The translations under genes and the position numbers were made by a program. This document shows, piece by piece, positions 37,020 to 45,581 of a stretch of 64,000 bases of DNA. Numbering within the stretch: the first letter of the stretch is position 1; each line of letters begins with the position of its first letter. Origin of the DNA: Desulfobaculum sp044987625 (GTDB taxonomy: Bacteria; Desulfobacterota; Desulfovibrionia; Desulfovibrionales; Desulfovibrionaceae); contig NZ_JBJDSB010000002.1 of the NCBI RefSeq assembly GCF_044987625.1, forward strand, positions 1,116,001 to 1,180,000. The letters are read 5' to 3'. Under the pieces are notes generated by a model that worked only from the letters and a program-made list of their open reading frames with translations, had not been told where the DNA came from and made no database searches.

Positions 37020-37904
37020 ATGGACAGCTTTCACGCAAAACACAGCCTCACCGCCCACTCTGGGCAGCCCTCCCGCGCCGCTTCCTCCGACGACCCGGCG
37101 CGGGACAGCGTGGTGCGCATCATCCTCAACCTTGGCGACGCCGGGCACGCCGTAGGCAGCGGATTCGTGGTGGCAGGACCAGGCGGCCCCAGCGTCATTA
37201 CGGCCTTCCACAGTCTCAGCGGCGGCGTCTGCCTGCGCGAACGGCTCCGCGCCAAAACCATGCCCCCGCCCATGCGGGGCAGCATCCGCCACGGGGCGGA
37301 AGTCATCGCGGAATTCCCCCTGTACCAACGCGGCATCAGCATCTTTCTGCGCCACCCCGCGCCGGAGCGCGCCAACTGGTGCGACGTGGCCTGCATCCCC
37401 TTCGACACGCTCACGCTGTATGCTGTGGGCGCCTCGCGCGCGGCGCGCTTTTGGTCGCTCCCCGGCATAGACCTGCCGCGGGTGGATGACGGAGCCACGC
37501 TGGTGGACGACATGGCCGTGCCCGTGGGCAAACCCGTTCTGCTGTATGGCTATCCCGGCGGGCGCGACTTTTGGGGCGCTCCCATAGGCGTCAGCGCCAC
37601 CATTGCCGCGCACGCACCGGAGCGCAGTTTTCTGCTCATTTCAGGGGATATGGATATGGGGTGTTCTGGTGCTCCCGCCATGGCGCGAGAGTTTGGAGGG
37701 TATATGCGCAGCGCGCAGGATGGGCCGCAGCACGTCGCCTCGCGCACGCCCATCGTGGACCAGTGGCTGGGCATGTACAGCGGACGCCTCTACGCCGTGG
37801 ACGCCGCCCGCCAAGTAACGCAGCACGAAACGTCCGTTGGCGTGGTGTGGACGCCGGAAACCATCCGGGACGTCATAACAGACGGCGTGCCCGACGTTCT
37901 GTAG
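37020..37904 (+). CDS. Trypsin-like (chymotrypsin-fold) serine protease
   Basis: A 294-residue protein with an apparently intact triad: His in VITAFHSL, Asp in WCDVACIPF, and Ser in DMDMGCSGAP. No signal peptide or transmembrane helix is visible, so it would act in the cytoplasm. It differs from the HtrA family in lacking a PDZ domain. Its start is 27 bp after the PH-like gene and has GGAACG upstream. Substrate unknown. The protein at 52.4-53.1 kb is a second member of this fold, but without the catalytic serine. Confidence 0.7.
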   Translation: MDSFHAKHSLTAHSGQPSRAASSDDPARDSVVRIILNLGDAGHAVGSGFVVAGPGGPSVITAFHSLSGGVCLRERLRAKTMPPPMRGSIRHGAEVIAEFPLYQRGISIFLRHPAPERANWCDVACIPFDTLTLYAVGASRAARFWSLPGIDLPRVDDGATLVDDMAVPVGKPVLLYGYPGGRDFWGAPIGVSATIAAHAPERSFLLISGDMDMGCSGAPAMAREFGGYMRSAQDGPQHVASRTPIVDQWLGMYSGRLYAVDAARQVTQHETSVGVVWTPETIRDVITDGVPDVL

Positions 37905-37966
37905 CCCAGCGTCGCCGCCCGCGCCAAAAAGGCGCGCCACAGGACTCATGAATGAAGCGCGCAACC

Positions 37967-37996
37967 AAAAAACGCCGCCCAAAAGCTGGACGGCGT
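37967..37996 (-). terminator. Terminator of the alpha/beta hydrolase gene
   Basis: On the minus strand ACGCCGTCC (37996-37988) pairs with GGGCGGCGT (37980-37972), followed by a T-run. It lies about 100 bp past the stop at 38098. Confidence 0.65.
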
Positions 37997-38097
37997 AAGA
38001 CGTAACAAGAAGCCGGGTGCGCCCGGCAAGCCCAAGCCCACCACGCTGTGGGGGCCTGTTCCACAATCGCCAGCCAACACGAGCCAAGGCGACTCAT

Positions 38098-38868
38098 CTA
38101 CCGCTCAATGCGCCGCAGCACAAAATCACGCGCCAAGCGCTCCACAACAGACCGCGTTTCCCGGTGGGTGGTGAGCACGTGGCGGCTGGTCACCGTTTCC
38201 GAGATGGGCAACAACCGCACCTCCCGCTCGCAGGAGCGGACCTTGGTGATGATTTCCCACGCATTCTCCTGCGGGACAGTCCGGTCCCCTTCACCCTGAA
38301 TCACCAGCAGCGGAGCGCGTACGTCCATCAGCCGTCGCCGGGTGGATCGCATCCCCATAAGCAGGCTGTGGAGCGGCCCAAGGGCCATCACGCCCTCATA
38401 CCCGCGCCACGGCGCAATGGCCACGGACTCGGGACGGCGGCGGCTTGTGGGCCACATGGGCCGGACCTTTTTGAGAAGGGGGATAAAAGGCAGTCGCCAA
38501 TCTGTGCAGACAAAGGGATACAGGCGGTACAGAAACAGCGGCGCGGCCATGGTGACGATGCCCGCCGGGTCAAAGCGCTGGGCGATATGCAGCGCCAGCG
38601 TCCCGCCCATGGACAGCCCCATCACAAACACGGCCTTGTACTGGCGCGCAAGGTCGGCGTAGGCGTCATGGGCCGCAACGGCCCAGTCGTGAAAATTCGT
38701 TGTGCACCAGTCGTCCACGCTGGTGCCATGGCCGGGAAGCAGCGGAACGGAGACCGGAAGCCCCTCCGCCTGAAAGACGCCCTCCAGCCCCTGCATCTCG
38801 TACGGCTCGCCGCCAAAGCCATGCAGAAGCAACACGGCGGCATCACGGTGTTTTGTCTGTGTAGGCAT
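38098..38868 (-). CDS. Alpha/beta hydrolase (carboxylesterase/monoacylglycerol lipase-like)
   Basis: A 256-residue hydrolase similar to Bacillus Est30-type carboxylesterases. VLLLHGFGGEP gives the oxyanion HG motif, GLSMGG the nucleophile Ser, GEGDRTVP the Asp region and SRHVLTTHRE the catalytic His. It would hydrolyse short acyl esters in the cytoplasm. The ribosome site at the ATG at 38868 is weak (GTAGGGG). Confidence 0.88.
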   Translation of the reverse strand: MPTQTKHRDAAVLLLHGFGGEPYEMQGLEGVFQAEGLPVSVPLLPGHGTSVDDWCTTNFHDWAVAAHDAYADLARQYKAVFVMGLSMGGTLALHIAQRFDPAGIVTMAAPLFLYRLYPFVCTDWRLPFIPLLKKVRPMWPTSRRRPESVAIAPWRGYEGVMALGPLHSLLMGMRSTRRRLMDVRAPLLVIQGEGDRTVPQENAWEIITKVRSCEREVRLLPISETVTSRHVLTTHRETRSVVERLARDFVLRRIER

Positions 38869-39228
38869 ACCCCTACAGATAGCCCGTGACCGCCCACCGC
38901 GCAAGGGGCCGAAAGCCCCCCATCGCGTCCCCGGCGCTGTCCCCTCGGGGGACGCCGCCCCGAACGCGCAGAGGCAAGCGCTGCCAGCTCACAGGCAGAG
39001 CGGCCACCTCTCAGCCGCACTCTCGCCCGGCACTGTCCCCTGTCCTGCGCGCTCCCGCACGCGCCTCGTGCTTTGCCCCGGTCCCCTCCATCGTCCAAAA
39101 GGGCAAAGAAGGACCGGGGCGTACGGAAAATGCTACGATTTGCCATACAACGCGCGCAAAGCATGTCACGGGGCCGAGGAAGCCCGACGGACCGCAGCGG
39201 CTCCGGCTCGGTGCGCTCACACGTCCAG
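38869..39228. other. Intergenic region between two minus-strand genes
   Basis: About 360 bp with no supportable gene. GCCCCGGTCC (about 39074-39083) is inverted at about 39111-39120 with a long loop, a possible weak hairpin. It holds the 3' end of the sigma-54 activator transcript and presumably the promoter of the hydrolase. Confidence 0.4.
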
Positions 39229-40800
39229 TTATGACACGGCGGGATCAGGCTCCCGCTCCGTACACTGTGGGCGCCCTTCCATGTCGCTGATTTCGTACTT
39301 GGCTATCTTCTTGTACAGAAGCGGGCGCGATATGCCGAGGAGCTTCGCGGCCTTGGAACGATTCCCTTCGGCGGTGGCCAGCGCAGAGCGAATGGCGCGG
39401 CGCTCGGTCTTCTCCACCATGGAACACAGACTGAAGGAATCATCGTCCAGCAGGTCTTCATCCGGACGGGGGGTGACAGAGTTCTGAATAAGCACGCGCT
39501 GAACATCACTTTTGCCGATGCGGTCATGCTTTACCATAACCAGCAGGCATTCCAGCACGTTTTTCAACTCTCGGATATTGCCCTGCCAACTGTGGTGCTG
39601 CAGGGCGAGGATGGATTCCGGGGTCAGGCGCTTATGAAAGATGCCATGCTCACGCGATATCTCGCGCCACAGTTGCTTGGCGAGGCGGGGTATCTCCTCC
39701 AGCACCTCACGTAGTGGCGGGATGGTGACCGGGATGACATTCAGGCGATAGAACAAATCCTCGCGGAAGGTGCCCTGCGCAACCATATCCTTGAGGTTGC
39801 GGTTGGTGGCGGCAATGATGCGTACGTCCACCTTCTGGCGCTTTTCACTACCAAGGCGCTCCACTTCCTTTTCCTGAATAACGCGCAGCAGCTTCACCTG
39901 CGCGGCAAGCGGCATGTCGCCAATCTCGTCGAGGAAGATGGTCCCCTTGTCCGCCAACTCGAACTTGCCTTTGCGTCCGCCCTTACGCGCGCCCGTAAAT
40001 GCGCCCTCCTCGTAGCCGAACAGTTCGCTCTCGATAATGGTTTCCTGAATGGCGCTGCAGTTGAGGCGGATAAAGGGACCACAGGCGCGCAGGCTGTGGT
40101 TGTGGATGCTCTGAGCAAAGACCTCCTTGCCCACTCCGGACTCGCCCTGCAGGAGCATGGTCACGTCCGTTTGCGCGGCCTGCATGGCAACGCTCTTGGC
40201 GTGGCGCAGCTTCGGGGCCACGCCCACGATGCGGTCGAAGGTGTAGCGCGTATCCGTGTGCGCGGACCGCAACTGGCGCAGGTCCTTAATCTTGTTTTGC
40301 AGGGACTTGATCTTGTTGGTGAGGAGCTGCACCTCCTCCATGTACCGGAAGCGGATCATCCCCACCACGCCCACGCACTCCCCCTTCTCCACAATGGGAA
40401 TGCGCGAGACCACGTACGGCTTGCCGCATATATCCTGAAAGTGATCGTGCTCCGCCTCGCTGGTCTGCGCGGCGATATGCATGCGAGTGTTCTCTATGAC
40501 TTCGGTCACGTGCCGCCCCAGCACTTCGCATGTGCGGACGTTGTGGACCTCGCAAAAGCTGTCGTTGATGTAGATGATGTACCCTTCCGTATCAACGACC
40601 ATGAGCGCGTCCGCACAGTAGTCGATAATCTTGCGCTGAAATTCGATGAGGTGCTTGATGTCCGCGAACCGTTCCACTCCACTCAGAACGTCCACCCCCT
40701 TGGGGAACGACTCCACATCCAACGTGTTGCCATCCAGCGCGTGAGAGACCAGCAGACCTGCCCGCTTGAGATTCCGGGAATCGACCTTCAGCCCTTGCAT
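39229..40800 (-). CDS. Sigma-54-dependent transcriptional activator with PAS domain
   Basis: A 523-residue bacterial enhancer-binding protein. A PAS sensor covers about 65-165 (YCADALMVVDTEGYIIYIND), followed by a short coiled coil (about 170-190). The AAA+ domain (about 205-435) has Walker A GESGVGKE, the sigma-54 loop EGAFTGA and Walker B GTIFLDEIGDM. A Fis-type HTH ends it (GNRSKAAKLLGISRPLLYKK). It is divergent from the glycyl radical enzyme operon. The shared intergenic region holds paired palindromes, an IHF-like site and a -24/-12-like promoter, so it very probably activates that operon, with the PAS domain sensing the aromatic substrate. Confidence 0.93.
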   Translation of the reverse strand: MQGLKVDSRNLKRAGLLVSHALDGNTLDVESFPKGVDVLSGVERFADIKHLIEFQRKIIDYCADALMVVDTEGYIIYINDSFCEVHNVRTCEVLGRHVTEVIENTRMHIAAQTSEAEHDHFQDICGKPYVVSRIPIVEKGECVGVVGMIRFRYMEEVQLLTNKIKSLQNKIKDLRQLRSAHTDTRYTFDRIVGVAPKLRHAKSVAMQAAQTDVTMLLQGESGVGKEVFAQSIHNHSLRACGPFIRLNCSAIQETIIESELFGYEEGAFTGARKGGRKGKFELADKGTIFLDEIGDMPLAAQVKLLRVIQEKEVERLGSEKRQKVDVRIIAATNRNLKDMVAQGTFREDLFYRLNVIPVTIPPLREVLEEIPRLAKQLWREISREHGIFHKRLTPESILALQHHSWQGNIRELKNVLECLLVMVKHDRIGKSDVQRVLIQNSVTPRPDEDLLDDDSFSLCSMVEKTERRAIRSALATAEGNRSKAAKLLGISRPLLYKKIAKYEISDMEGRPQCTEREPDPAVS

Positions 40801-40849
40801 GAGTGTCCTCCAGATTTAGTCACGGTTCACATCAAGCGTGTCGCAATGG

Positions 40850-40970
40850 GTGTAACGCGGCGTGACACCCGTGTCACACACAGACACATATGTGAAGAGT
40901 TTGTCAATCCTCGATTTCCGGCATTTTGAGCGCACGGCCCACCGCGATGGCGTGTCACGCTGGGTTACAC
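40850..40970. promoter_or_regulatory. Upstream activator sites of the arylacetate decarboxylase operon
   Basis: Two related palindromes: GTGTAAC-N5-GTGACAC (40850-40868) and GTGTCAC-N5-GTTACAC (40952-40970). The first overlaps GTGACAC-CC-GTGTCAC (40862-40877), a perfect 7-bp dyad. They sit about 100-220 bp upstream of the -24/-12-like promoter and directly in front of the activator gene, so autoregulation is also possible. Confidence 0.7.
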
Positions 40971-41023
40971 ATTTCGCCATTCCATAGCACAGGAGTCCAC
41001 TTTCCATAGTATTTTAAAACACT

Positions 41024-41036
41024 GAAATACTTGATA
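41024..41036 (-). promoter_or_regulatory. IHF-like binding site
   Basis: Minus-strand TATCAAGTATTTC matches the IHF consensus WATCAA-N4-TTR except for the last base, in an AT-rich stretch between the activator sites and the promoter. Bending here would bring the activator to sigma-54 RNA polymerase. Confidence 0.5.
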
Positions 41037-41067
41037 AATTTTGAAAACCCTTCCCCCGCAGAGGCCT

Positions 41068-41083
41068 TGGCACACTCCCTGTA
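41068..41083 (+). promoter_or_regulatory. Putative sigma-54 promoter of the arylacetate decarboxylase operon
   Basis: TGGCAC-N5-CTGTA: a perfect -24 half with an imperfect -12 half (consensus TTGCA/T). Its place, about 60 bp before the start codon and downstream of the palindromes and IHF-like site, supports the call. Confidence 0.5.
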
Positions 41084-41143
41084 ATGCTCCGGGTGTCATG
41101 AAGCGACACACAGTTTCATTCACCACTCAAACGGAGGCCTCAC

Positions 41144-43858
41144 ATGGCTAAAACATTCAAGGAAGTTATGGCAGATGCTGGCATCTCCATGGATTTCCAG
41201 GCGTGCGGCACCGCACCCCAAGAAATCGTGGACCGCGAGATCGTCCTTGAGCCCCACGAGCGGGTTCAGAAACTCAAGAACATCTTCATGCAGACGCTCT
41301 CGTCCGCAAACAACGAGTTCCCCTACTGGTACACCCGCGAGTACGTGAAGCTGGACAACGAAATTCCCGTCGTCCGCCGGGCCAAGGCCCTGAAACGCGC
41401 GTTCAGCAACCTCACCCCGGTCATCTTCCCCGGTGAAAAGCTGGTCATGCACAAGGCGCACTACTTCCGTGGCTCCTTCCCCATGCCGTGGCTGTCCGAG
41501 GGCTTCTACGTGGCGCAGGAAGACGAGCTGTATCAGGAAGCCATGAAGCGCGGCTCCGCCTCCGCTGACGAGCACTCCAAGTTCGGTTCCGGCGGCGGCA
41601 ACGTGGTCGCCAGCTTTGGCAAAGTCATCTCCATCGCGGGCAAGTTCGGCATGCGGCAGGAAGAAATCCCCGCACTGGTCAAGCTGTCCAAGATGTGGGT
41701 GGGCAAGTCCGTGGACGACCTCGGCAACAAGTACGAGAAGATGGTCCCGAACTACGAGACCAAGGAACAGATCATGCGCAGCATCGTGTGCATGTTCGAC
41801 TCCGGCTACACTCTTCCGCAGGGCCGCGAGGTCATCAACTATTACTATCCGCTGGAATACGGCTTTGACGGCATCATCAAGATGGCGCGCGAGCTGAAGG
41901 ACAAGGTGGCCGGACGCGCCGACGGCGACGGTCTGGTCGGCATGAACCGCCTCTACAACTACGAGGCCGTCATCAATGTTGTGGAAGGCGTGCAGAACTG
42001 GGTGCTGAACTACGCCAAGGAAGCCCGCCGCCTCGAATCCGTCGAGCAGGACGAAACCCAGCGCGCAGAATATGCTGAAATCGCCGAATGCCTCGAATGG
42101 ATCGCCCACAACCCGCCGCGCACCTTCCGCGAGGCCTTCCAGATGATTGAAACGGTCCACCTTGCCGTGCTGAACGAGGACGCCATCTCCGGCATGTCCC
42201 CGGGCCGCATTGGTCAGGTGCTGTACCCCTACTTCGAGCAGGACATGGCCGCCGGCCGCCTGACCGAAGACGAAGCCCTTGAGCTGCTGGAACTGGACCG
42301 CATCGTCAAGACCTCCATCGACTGCTTCGCCTCCATGGGCGTTGTGGGCGGCGTGCTGTCCGGCAACACGTTCAACACGGTGTCCGTTGGCGGCTTGGAC
42401 AAGTTTGGCCGCCCCGCCACCAACCGTCTGGAATACCTCATCCTCAAGGCCGCGGCGTCCAACGCCATGCCGCAGTCCACCATTGCCCTGCTCTACGACG
42501 AAAAGCTGCCCGAGGACTTCCTGGTTCTGGCGGCGGAAGTCATCAAGACGGGCGCTGGCTACCCGGCGTTCATGAACAACCAGATTGCTCTGGAGTTCCT
42601 GACCGCGCACTACGGCCCCGAAGGCATGACCAATGAGGAAGCCCGCGCATGGGCCATTGGCGGCTGCCTTGAAACCTCCGCAGGCTGCTGGAAGCCCCTG
42701 CACCTGAACGGCAAGGAATACTGGATTCCCGGCGGCTGCGGCCAGCCCACCAGCGTTGGCGTGCACTTCGTCTCCATGCCCAAGATTCTGGAACTGACCC
42801 TCTTTGACGGTCTGGACCAGCGCACGGGCGAGCGTGTGTTTGCCCCGCACGGCAAGAAGCTGGAGAGCTACGAGGAAATCTGGGAGCAGTTCAAGCTGTA
42901 CTGGCAGGAGGCCGTGGACGTCCTCACCCTGACCAACAACATCCAGCACGACGTCTGGCGCAAGAACAACATGGGCGTCTTCCAGTCCATGCTCAAGCCC
43001 GACTGCCTGGACTCCGGCCACCTGATCAACGAGCTCGGCTACCGCTACAACGCCACCTACAACGTGGAGTCCACCGGTACCATCACGTTCGTGAACTCCA
43101 TGGCCGCCCTGCGCAAGCTGGTGTTCGACGACAAGAAGGTGGACCTCGATACCTTCCGCACCGCCATGCTGGAGAACTTCGGCTTCCGCACCGCGCACGA
43201 GGTCAACTCCTTCTCCATCGCGGACCAGCAGAAGCGCGACGACGACAAGGGCCAGTGGAACAAGCTGCACTTTGAGTGCCTGCAGGCGCCCAAGTACGGC
43301 AACGACGACCCCTACGCGGACGAAATCCTCCTCGACTGGGAGAACTTCTTCTGCCCGGACTGCTACAACTACGAGTCCCTGTACGGTCACCCGCTCTACG
43401 CGTGCCAGATTTCCGTCTCCACGCACGGAGCCATGGGTTCGGCCACCATTGCCAGCCCGGACGGCCGCCTGTCCGGCACCACCTTCGCGGACGCATCCCT
43501 GTCCGCCTACCCCGGCACGGACCGCAACGGTCCCTTCGCCCTCATGAGCTCGGCCTCGGTATGGGACCACTCCATGTCGCAGAACTCGCAGCTCAACATC
43601 AAGATCCACCCCAGTGCCATTAAGGGCGTGGAAGGCTCCCGCAAGCTCGTAGACCTCACGCAGGCCTACATGCGCAAGGGCGGCTTCCACGTGCAGTACA
43701 ACGTGGTGGACTCCAAGATGCTGCGCCGCGCGCAGGACAAGCCCGATGAATACCGCGACCTGATGGTCCGTGTGGCGGGCTTTACCCAGTACTGGGTGGA
43801 AATCGGCAAGTCCGTGCAGGACGAACTCATCGCAAGAACCGAATACGAGGGGATTTAG
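41144..43858 (+). CDS. hpdB: Arylacetate decarboxylase glycyl radical subunit (4-hydroxyphenylacetate decarboxylase-type)
   Basis: A 904-residue glycyl radical enzyme matching the HpdB family along its length (FPYWYTREYVKLDNEIPVVR near residue 60). The thiyl cysteine is Cys508 in GGCLETSAGCW, with Glu510. The substrate-carboxylate residues known in HpdB, a Ser and a His, correspond to Ser349 and His541, and the phenol-interacting Glu to Glu642. The radical glycine is Gly879 in VRVAGFTQYW. HpdB decarboxylates 4-hydroxyphenylacetate, from tyrosine, to p-cresol. All these residues are conserved, so that substrate is likely, but related arylacetates cannot be excluded. The gene lies in an operon with the small subunit and activase. 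Confidence 0.88.
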   Translation: MAKTFKEVMADAGISMDFQACGTAPQEIVDREIVLEPHERVQKLKNIFMQTLSSANNEFPYWYTREYVKLDNEIPVVRRAKALKRAFSNLTPVIFPGEKLVMHKAHYFRGSFPMPWLSEGFYVAQEDELYQEAMKRGSASADEHSKFGSGGGNVVASFGKVISIAGKFGMRQEEIPALVKLSKMWVGKSVDDLGNKYEKMVPNYETKEQIMRSIVCMFDSGYTLPQGREVINYYYPLEYGFDGIIKMARELKDKVAGRADGDGLVGMNRLYNYEAVINVVEGVQNWVLNYAKEARRLESVEQDETQRAEYAEIAECLEWIAHNPPRTFREAFQMIETVHLAVLNEDAISGMSPGRIGQVLYPYFEQDMAAGRLTEDEALELLELDRIVKTSIDCFASMGVVGGVLSGNTFNTVSVGGLDKFGRPATNRLEYLILKAAASNAMPQSTIALLYDEKLPEDFLVLAAEVIKTGAGYPAFMNNQIALEFLTAHYGPEGMTNEEARAWAIGGCLETSAGCWKPLHLNGKEYWIPGGCGQPTSVGVHFVSMPKILELTLFDGLDQRTGERVFAPHGKKLESYEEIWEQFKLYWQEAVDVLTLTNNIQHDVWRKNNMGVFQSMLKPDCLDSGHLINELGYRYNATYNVESTGTITFVNSMAALRKLVFDDKKVDLDTFRTAMLENFGFRTAHEVNSFSIADQQKRDDDKGQWNKLHFECLQAPKYGNDDPYADEILLDWENFFCPDCYNYESLYGHPLYACQISVSTHGAMGSATIASPDGRLSGTTFADASLSAYPGTDRNGPFALMSSASVWDHSMSQNSQLNIKIHPSAIKGVEGSRKLVDLTQAYMRKGGFHVQYNVVDSKMLRRAQDKPDEYRDLMVRVAGFTQYWVEIGKSVQDELIARTEYEGI

Positions 43859-43860
43859 AC

Positions 43861-44121
43861 ATGAAACTGGAATACCGCGACACCCGTGAATTCGTGCCCG
43901 TTGACGTGGACAAAGGGCTGGACCGCCTCACCGGCGAAATGGTCAAGGGCGACGCCGAAGCGCCCGAAGGCTACACCATGCTGCCCAAGTGCAAGTTCTG
44001 CGCGAACTACGAGGGCACGGACACCTTCGACGGCGTCTGCCAAGCCAGCCAGCAGGAACCCAAGTTCATGGCGTACGGCGACATGACGGCAGTCACCTGC
44101 GAGATGTTCAAGGCCAAATAG
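43861..44121 (+). CDS. hpdC: Arylacetate decarboxylase small Fe-S subunit, single-cluster variant
   Basis: An 86-residue protein starting 2 bp after hpdB. It aligns with HpdC over its length (VDVDKGLDRLTGEMVKGD matches the N-terminal half of HpdC in form). Known HpdC binds two [4Fe-4S] clusters, the N-terminal one through one His and three Cys. Here those positions carry no Cys or His. Only the second set remains: Cys44, Cys47, Cys60 and Cys80 (Cx2Cx12Cx19C). The protein should therefore bind one cluster, like the small subunits of benzylsuccinate synthase. HpdC is needed for assembly and control of the radical enzyme. Confidence 0.82.
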   Translation: MKLEYRDTREFVPVDVDKGLDRLTGEMVKGDAEAPEGYTMLPKCKFCANYEGTDTFDGVCQASQQEPKFMAYGDMTAVTCEMFKAK

Positions 44122-44134
44122 CCCCACCACGAGC

Positions 44135-44165
44135 GGCCGGGAGGAACATCCTCCCGGCCTTTTTC
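44135..44165 (+). terminator. Intra-operon terminator after hpdC
   Basis: GGCCGGGAGG (44135-44144) pairs with CCTCCCGGCC (44150-44159), followed by six T residues. Partial readthrough would make the enzyme subunits more abundant than the transporter and activase encoded downstream. Confidence 0.85.
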
Positions 44166-44205
44166 CACCGGGCGGCCAGCCGCCCCCTCAAGAAGAAGGT
44201 TCACT

Positions 44206-45501
44206 ATGCAAAGCAAGAACAAACTCTACGGATGGTCCGTGGTTGTCGCCTCGTGGCTGGCGCTCTTTTGCCTGTTCGGCTACCGCGCCACCTTCTCCAT
44301 CCTCAAGGTGCCTATGAGCACGGACATGGGCTGGAGCCAGGCCGAGGTCACCCTTGGCTACTCCCTGATGATGATGTTCTACGCCATCTTCGCCTTCATG
44401 TGCGGGATGATTTTGGACAAGTGGGGCACCAAGCCCGTGTACTTCTGCGCGGCCATCTTTGGCGCGGCGGGTTTCTACGTCACCAGCTACGCCACCAGCC
44501 TGCCGTTCTATTACTTCTCCTACGGCGTCTTGGCGGGCATCGCCACGGGCATGCTGTGGGTGTCGTCCACCATTAGTGTGCGCAAATGGTACGTGGGTAA
44601 GGACTACGCCAAAATGTTCGGCCTCGCCTTCATGGGCGCGCCCATGTCGCAGGTCATCATGAGCCTGTTCGTCAAGGAGAGCCTTGCCGGGGCGCAGGGC
44701 GACGCGTGGCGCTCCGCCATGCAGCTGCTGGGCATCCTGACCCTTGGCTGCCTGCTGCTGGCCACCATCGTGGCCAAGCGCAACCCCGAAAACTACGGCA
44801 TGGAGCCTTTTGGCGAGGTGCCCTCCTGCTCGCCGTCCGCAGCCGAATACGTGTGGAGCATCCGCGAGGCCTTCTCCACCTATCCCATCTGGTGCGTCAT
44901 CCTCACCTTCCTGACCAGCATGCTGGCCGAGTTCCTCGTGTGGACGCAGATGGTCAGCTACTGGACCGCCGACCTGGGCATCTCCCTGCCCAAGGCCACC
45001 AACCTCTACGTCACCATTGGCGTGGTGGGCATCTTCTCCATGCCGCTTATGGGCATTGTGGCGGACAAGGTGGTGCAGGCGTCCAAGTGCGAATCGCAGG
45101 GACGCAAGCGCATGCTCATCTTCGGCCCCTTTACCGGCGCCATCGCCTGCGGCCTGCTCTTGATGCAGACCGCCACAACCACCCTGCTGGGCATTCTGGC
45201 CTGCTTCATCTTCGCCATCTACTGGGCCGTGGTTCCCGGCGGCGTGGTGGGTTACACGGGCGCGGTCTATGGCCGCAAGACCCTTGGCAAGATATGGGGC
45301 CTCGCCACGCTCATCGTGATGGGCATTGGACCGTTTATCGGTCCGCTCATCGGTGGCTACCTCAAGGACTCCACGGGCAGCTACACCTACTCCATCCTGT
45401 TTGCCCTTGGCTCCTTCATTGTCTCCATGCTGCTGGCCTCCACCCTGCCGCTGGCCACACAGCCCGCTGACGCTGGGGAGAAGGTCGCCAGTCAGGCGTA
45501 A
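44206..45501 (+). CDS. MFS transporter of the decarboxylase operon (OFA-like)
   Basis: A 431-residue major facilitator with 12 predicted helices. The MFS motif A-like segment GMILDKWGTKPV lies between helices 2 and 3, and the N-terminal YGWSVVVASWLALFCLFGYR is typical of oxalate/formate antiporter-like carriers. Its place between the catalytic subunits and the activase suggests it imports the arylacetate substrate, or exchanges it for a product. AGAAGG precedes the ATG. Confidence 0.85.
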   Translation: MQSKNKLYGWSVVVASWLALFCLFGYRATFSILKVPMSTDMGWSQAEVTLGYSLMMMFYAIFAFMCGMILDKWGTKPVYFCAAIFGAAGFYVTSYATSLPFYYFSYGVLAGIATGMLWVSSTISVRKWYVGKDYAKMFGLAFMGAPMSQVIMSLFVKESLAGAQGDAWRSAMQLLGILTLGCLLLATIVAKRNPENYGMEPFGEVPSCSPSAAEYVWSIREAFSTYPIWCVILTFLTSMLAEFLVWTQMVSYWTADLGISLPKATNLYVTIGVVGIFSMPLMGIVADKVVQASKCESQGRKRMLIFGPFTGAIACGLLLMQTATTTLLGILACFIFAIYWAVVPGGVVGYTGAVYGRKTLGKIWGLATLIVMGIGPFIGPLIGGYLKDSTGSYTYSILFALGSFIVSMLLASTLPLATQPADAGEKVASQA

Positions 45502-45524
45502 CCCCTTCTGAACCAGACTGACCA

Positions 45525-45550
45525 CCGGGGCGCACGCGTGTGCGCCCCGG
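45525..45550. repeat. Perfect 26-bp palindrome between transporter and activase genes
   Basis: CCGGGGCGCAC-GCGT-GTGCGCCCCGG forms an 11-bp stem with a 4-base loop, 23 bp after the MFS stop. Without a T-run it is more likely an mRNA-stability or processing hairpin than a terminator. Confidence 0.55.
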
Positions 45551-45581
45551 CCTGAACCATACCAAGCCCCAAGGAAGCGAC

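Noticed and set aside
41120..43690. An 856-codon open frame on the minus strand across hpdB
   Set aside because: It is the antisense of a strongly supported enzyme gene; long antisense frames are expected at this GC content and codon bias, and the translation has no domain.
41144..43858. Choline TMA-lyase, isethionate sulfite-lyase, glycerol dehydratase or pyruvate formate-lyase
   Set aside because: The whole-length resemblance to HpdB and the adjacent small Fe-S subunit point to an arylacetate decarboxylase instead; the other families have no such small subunit.
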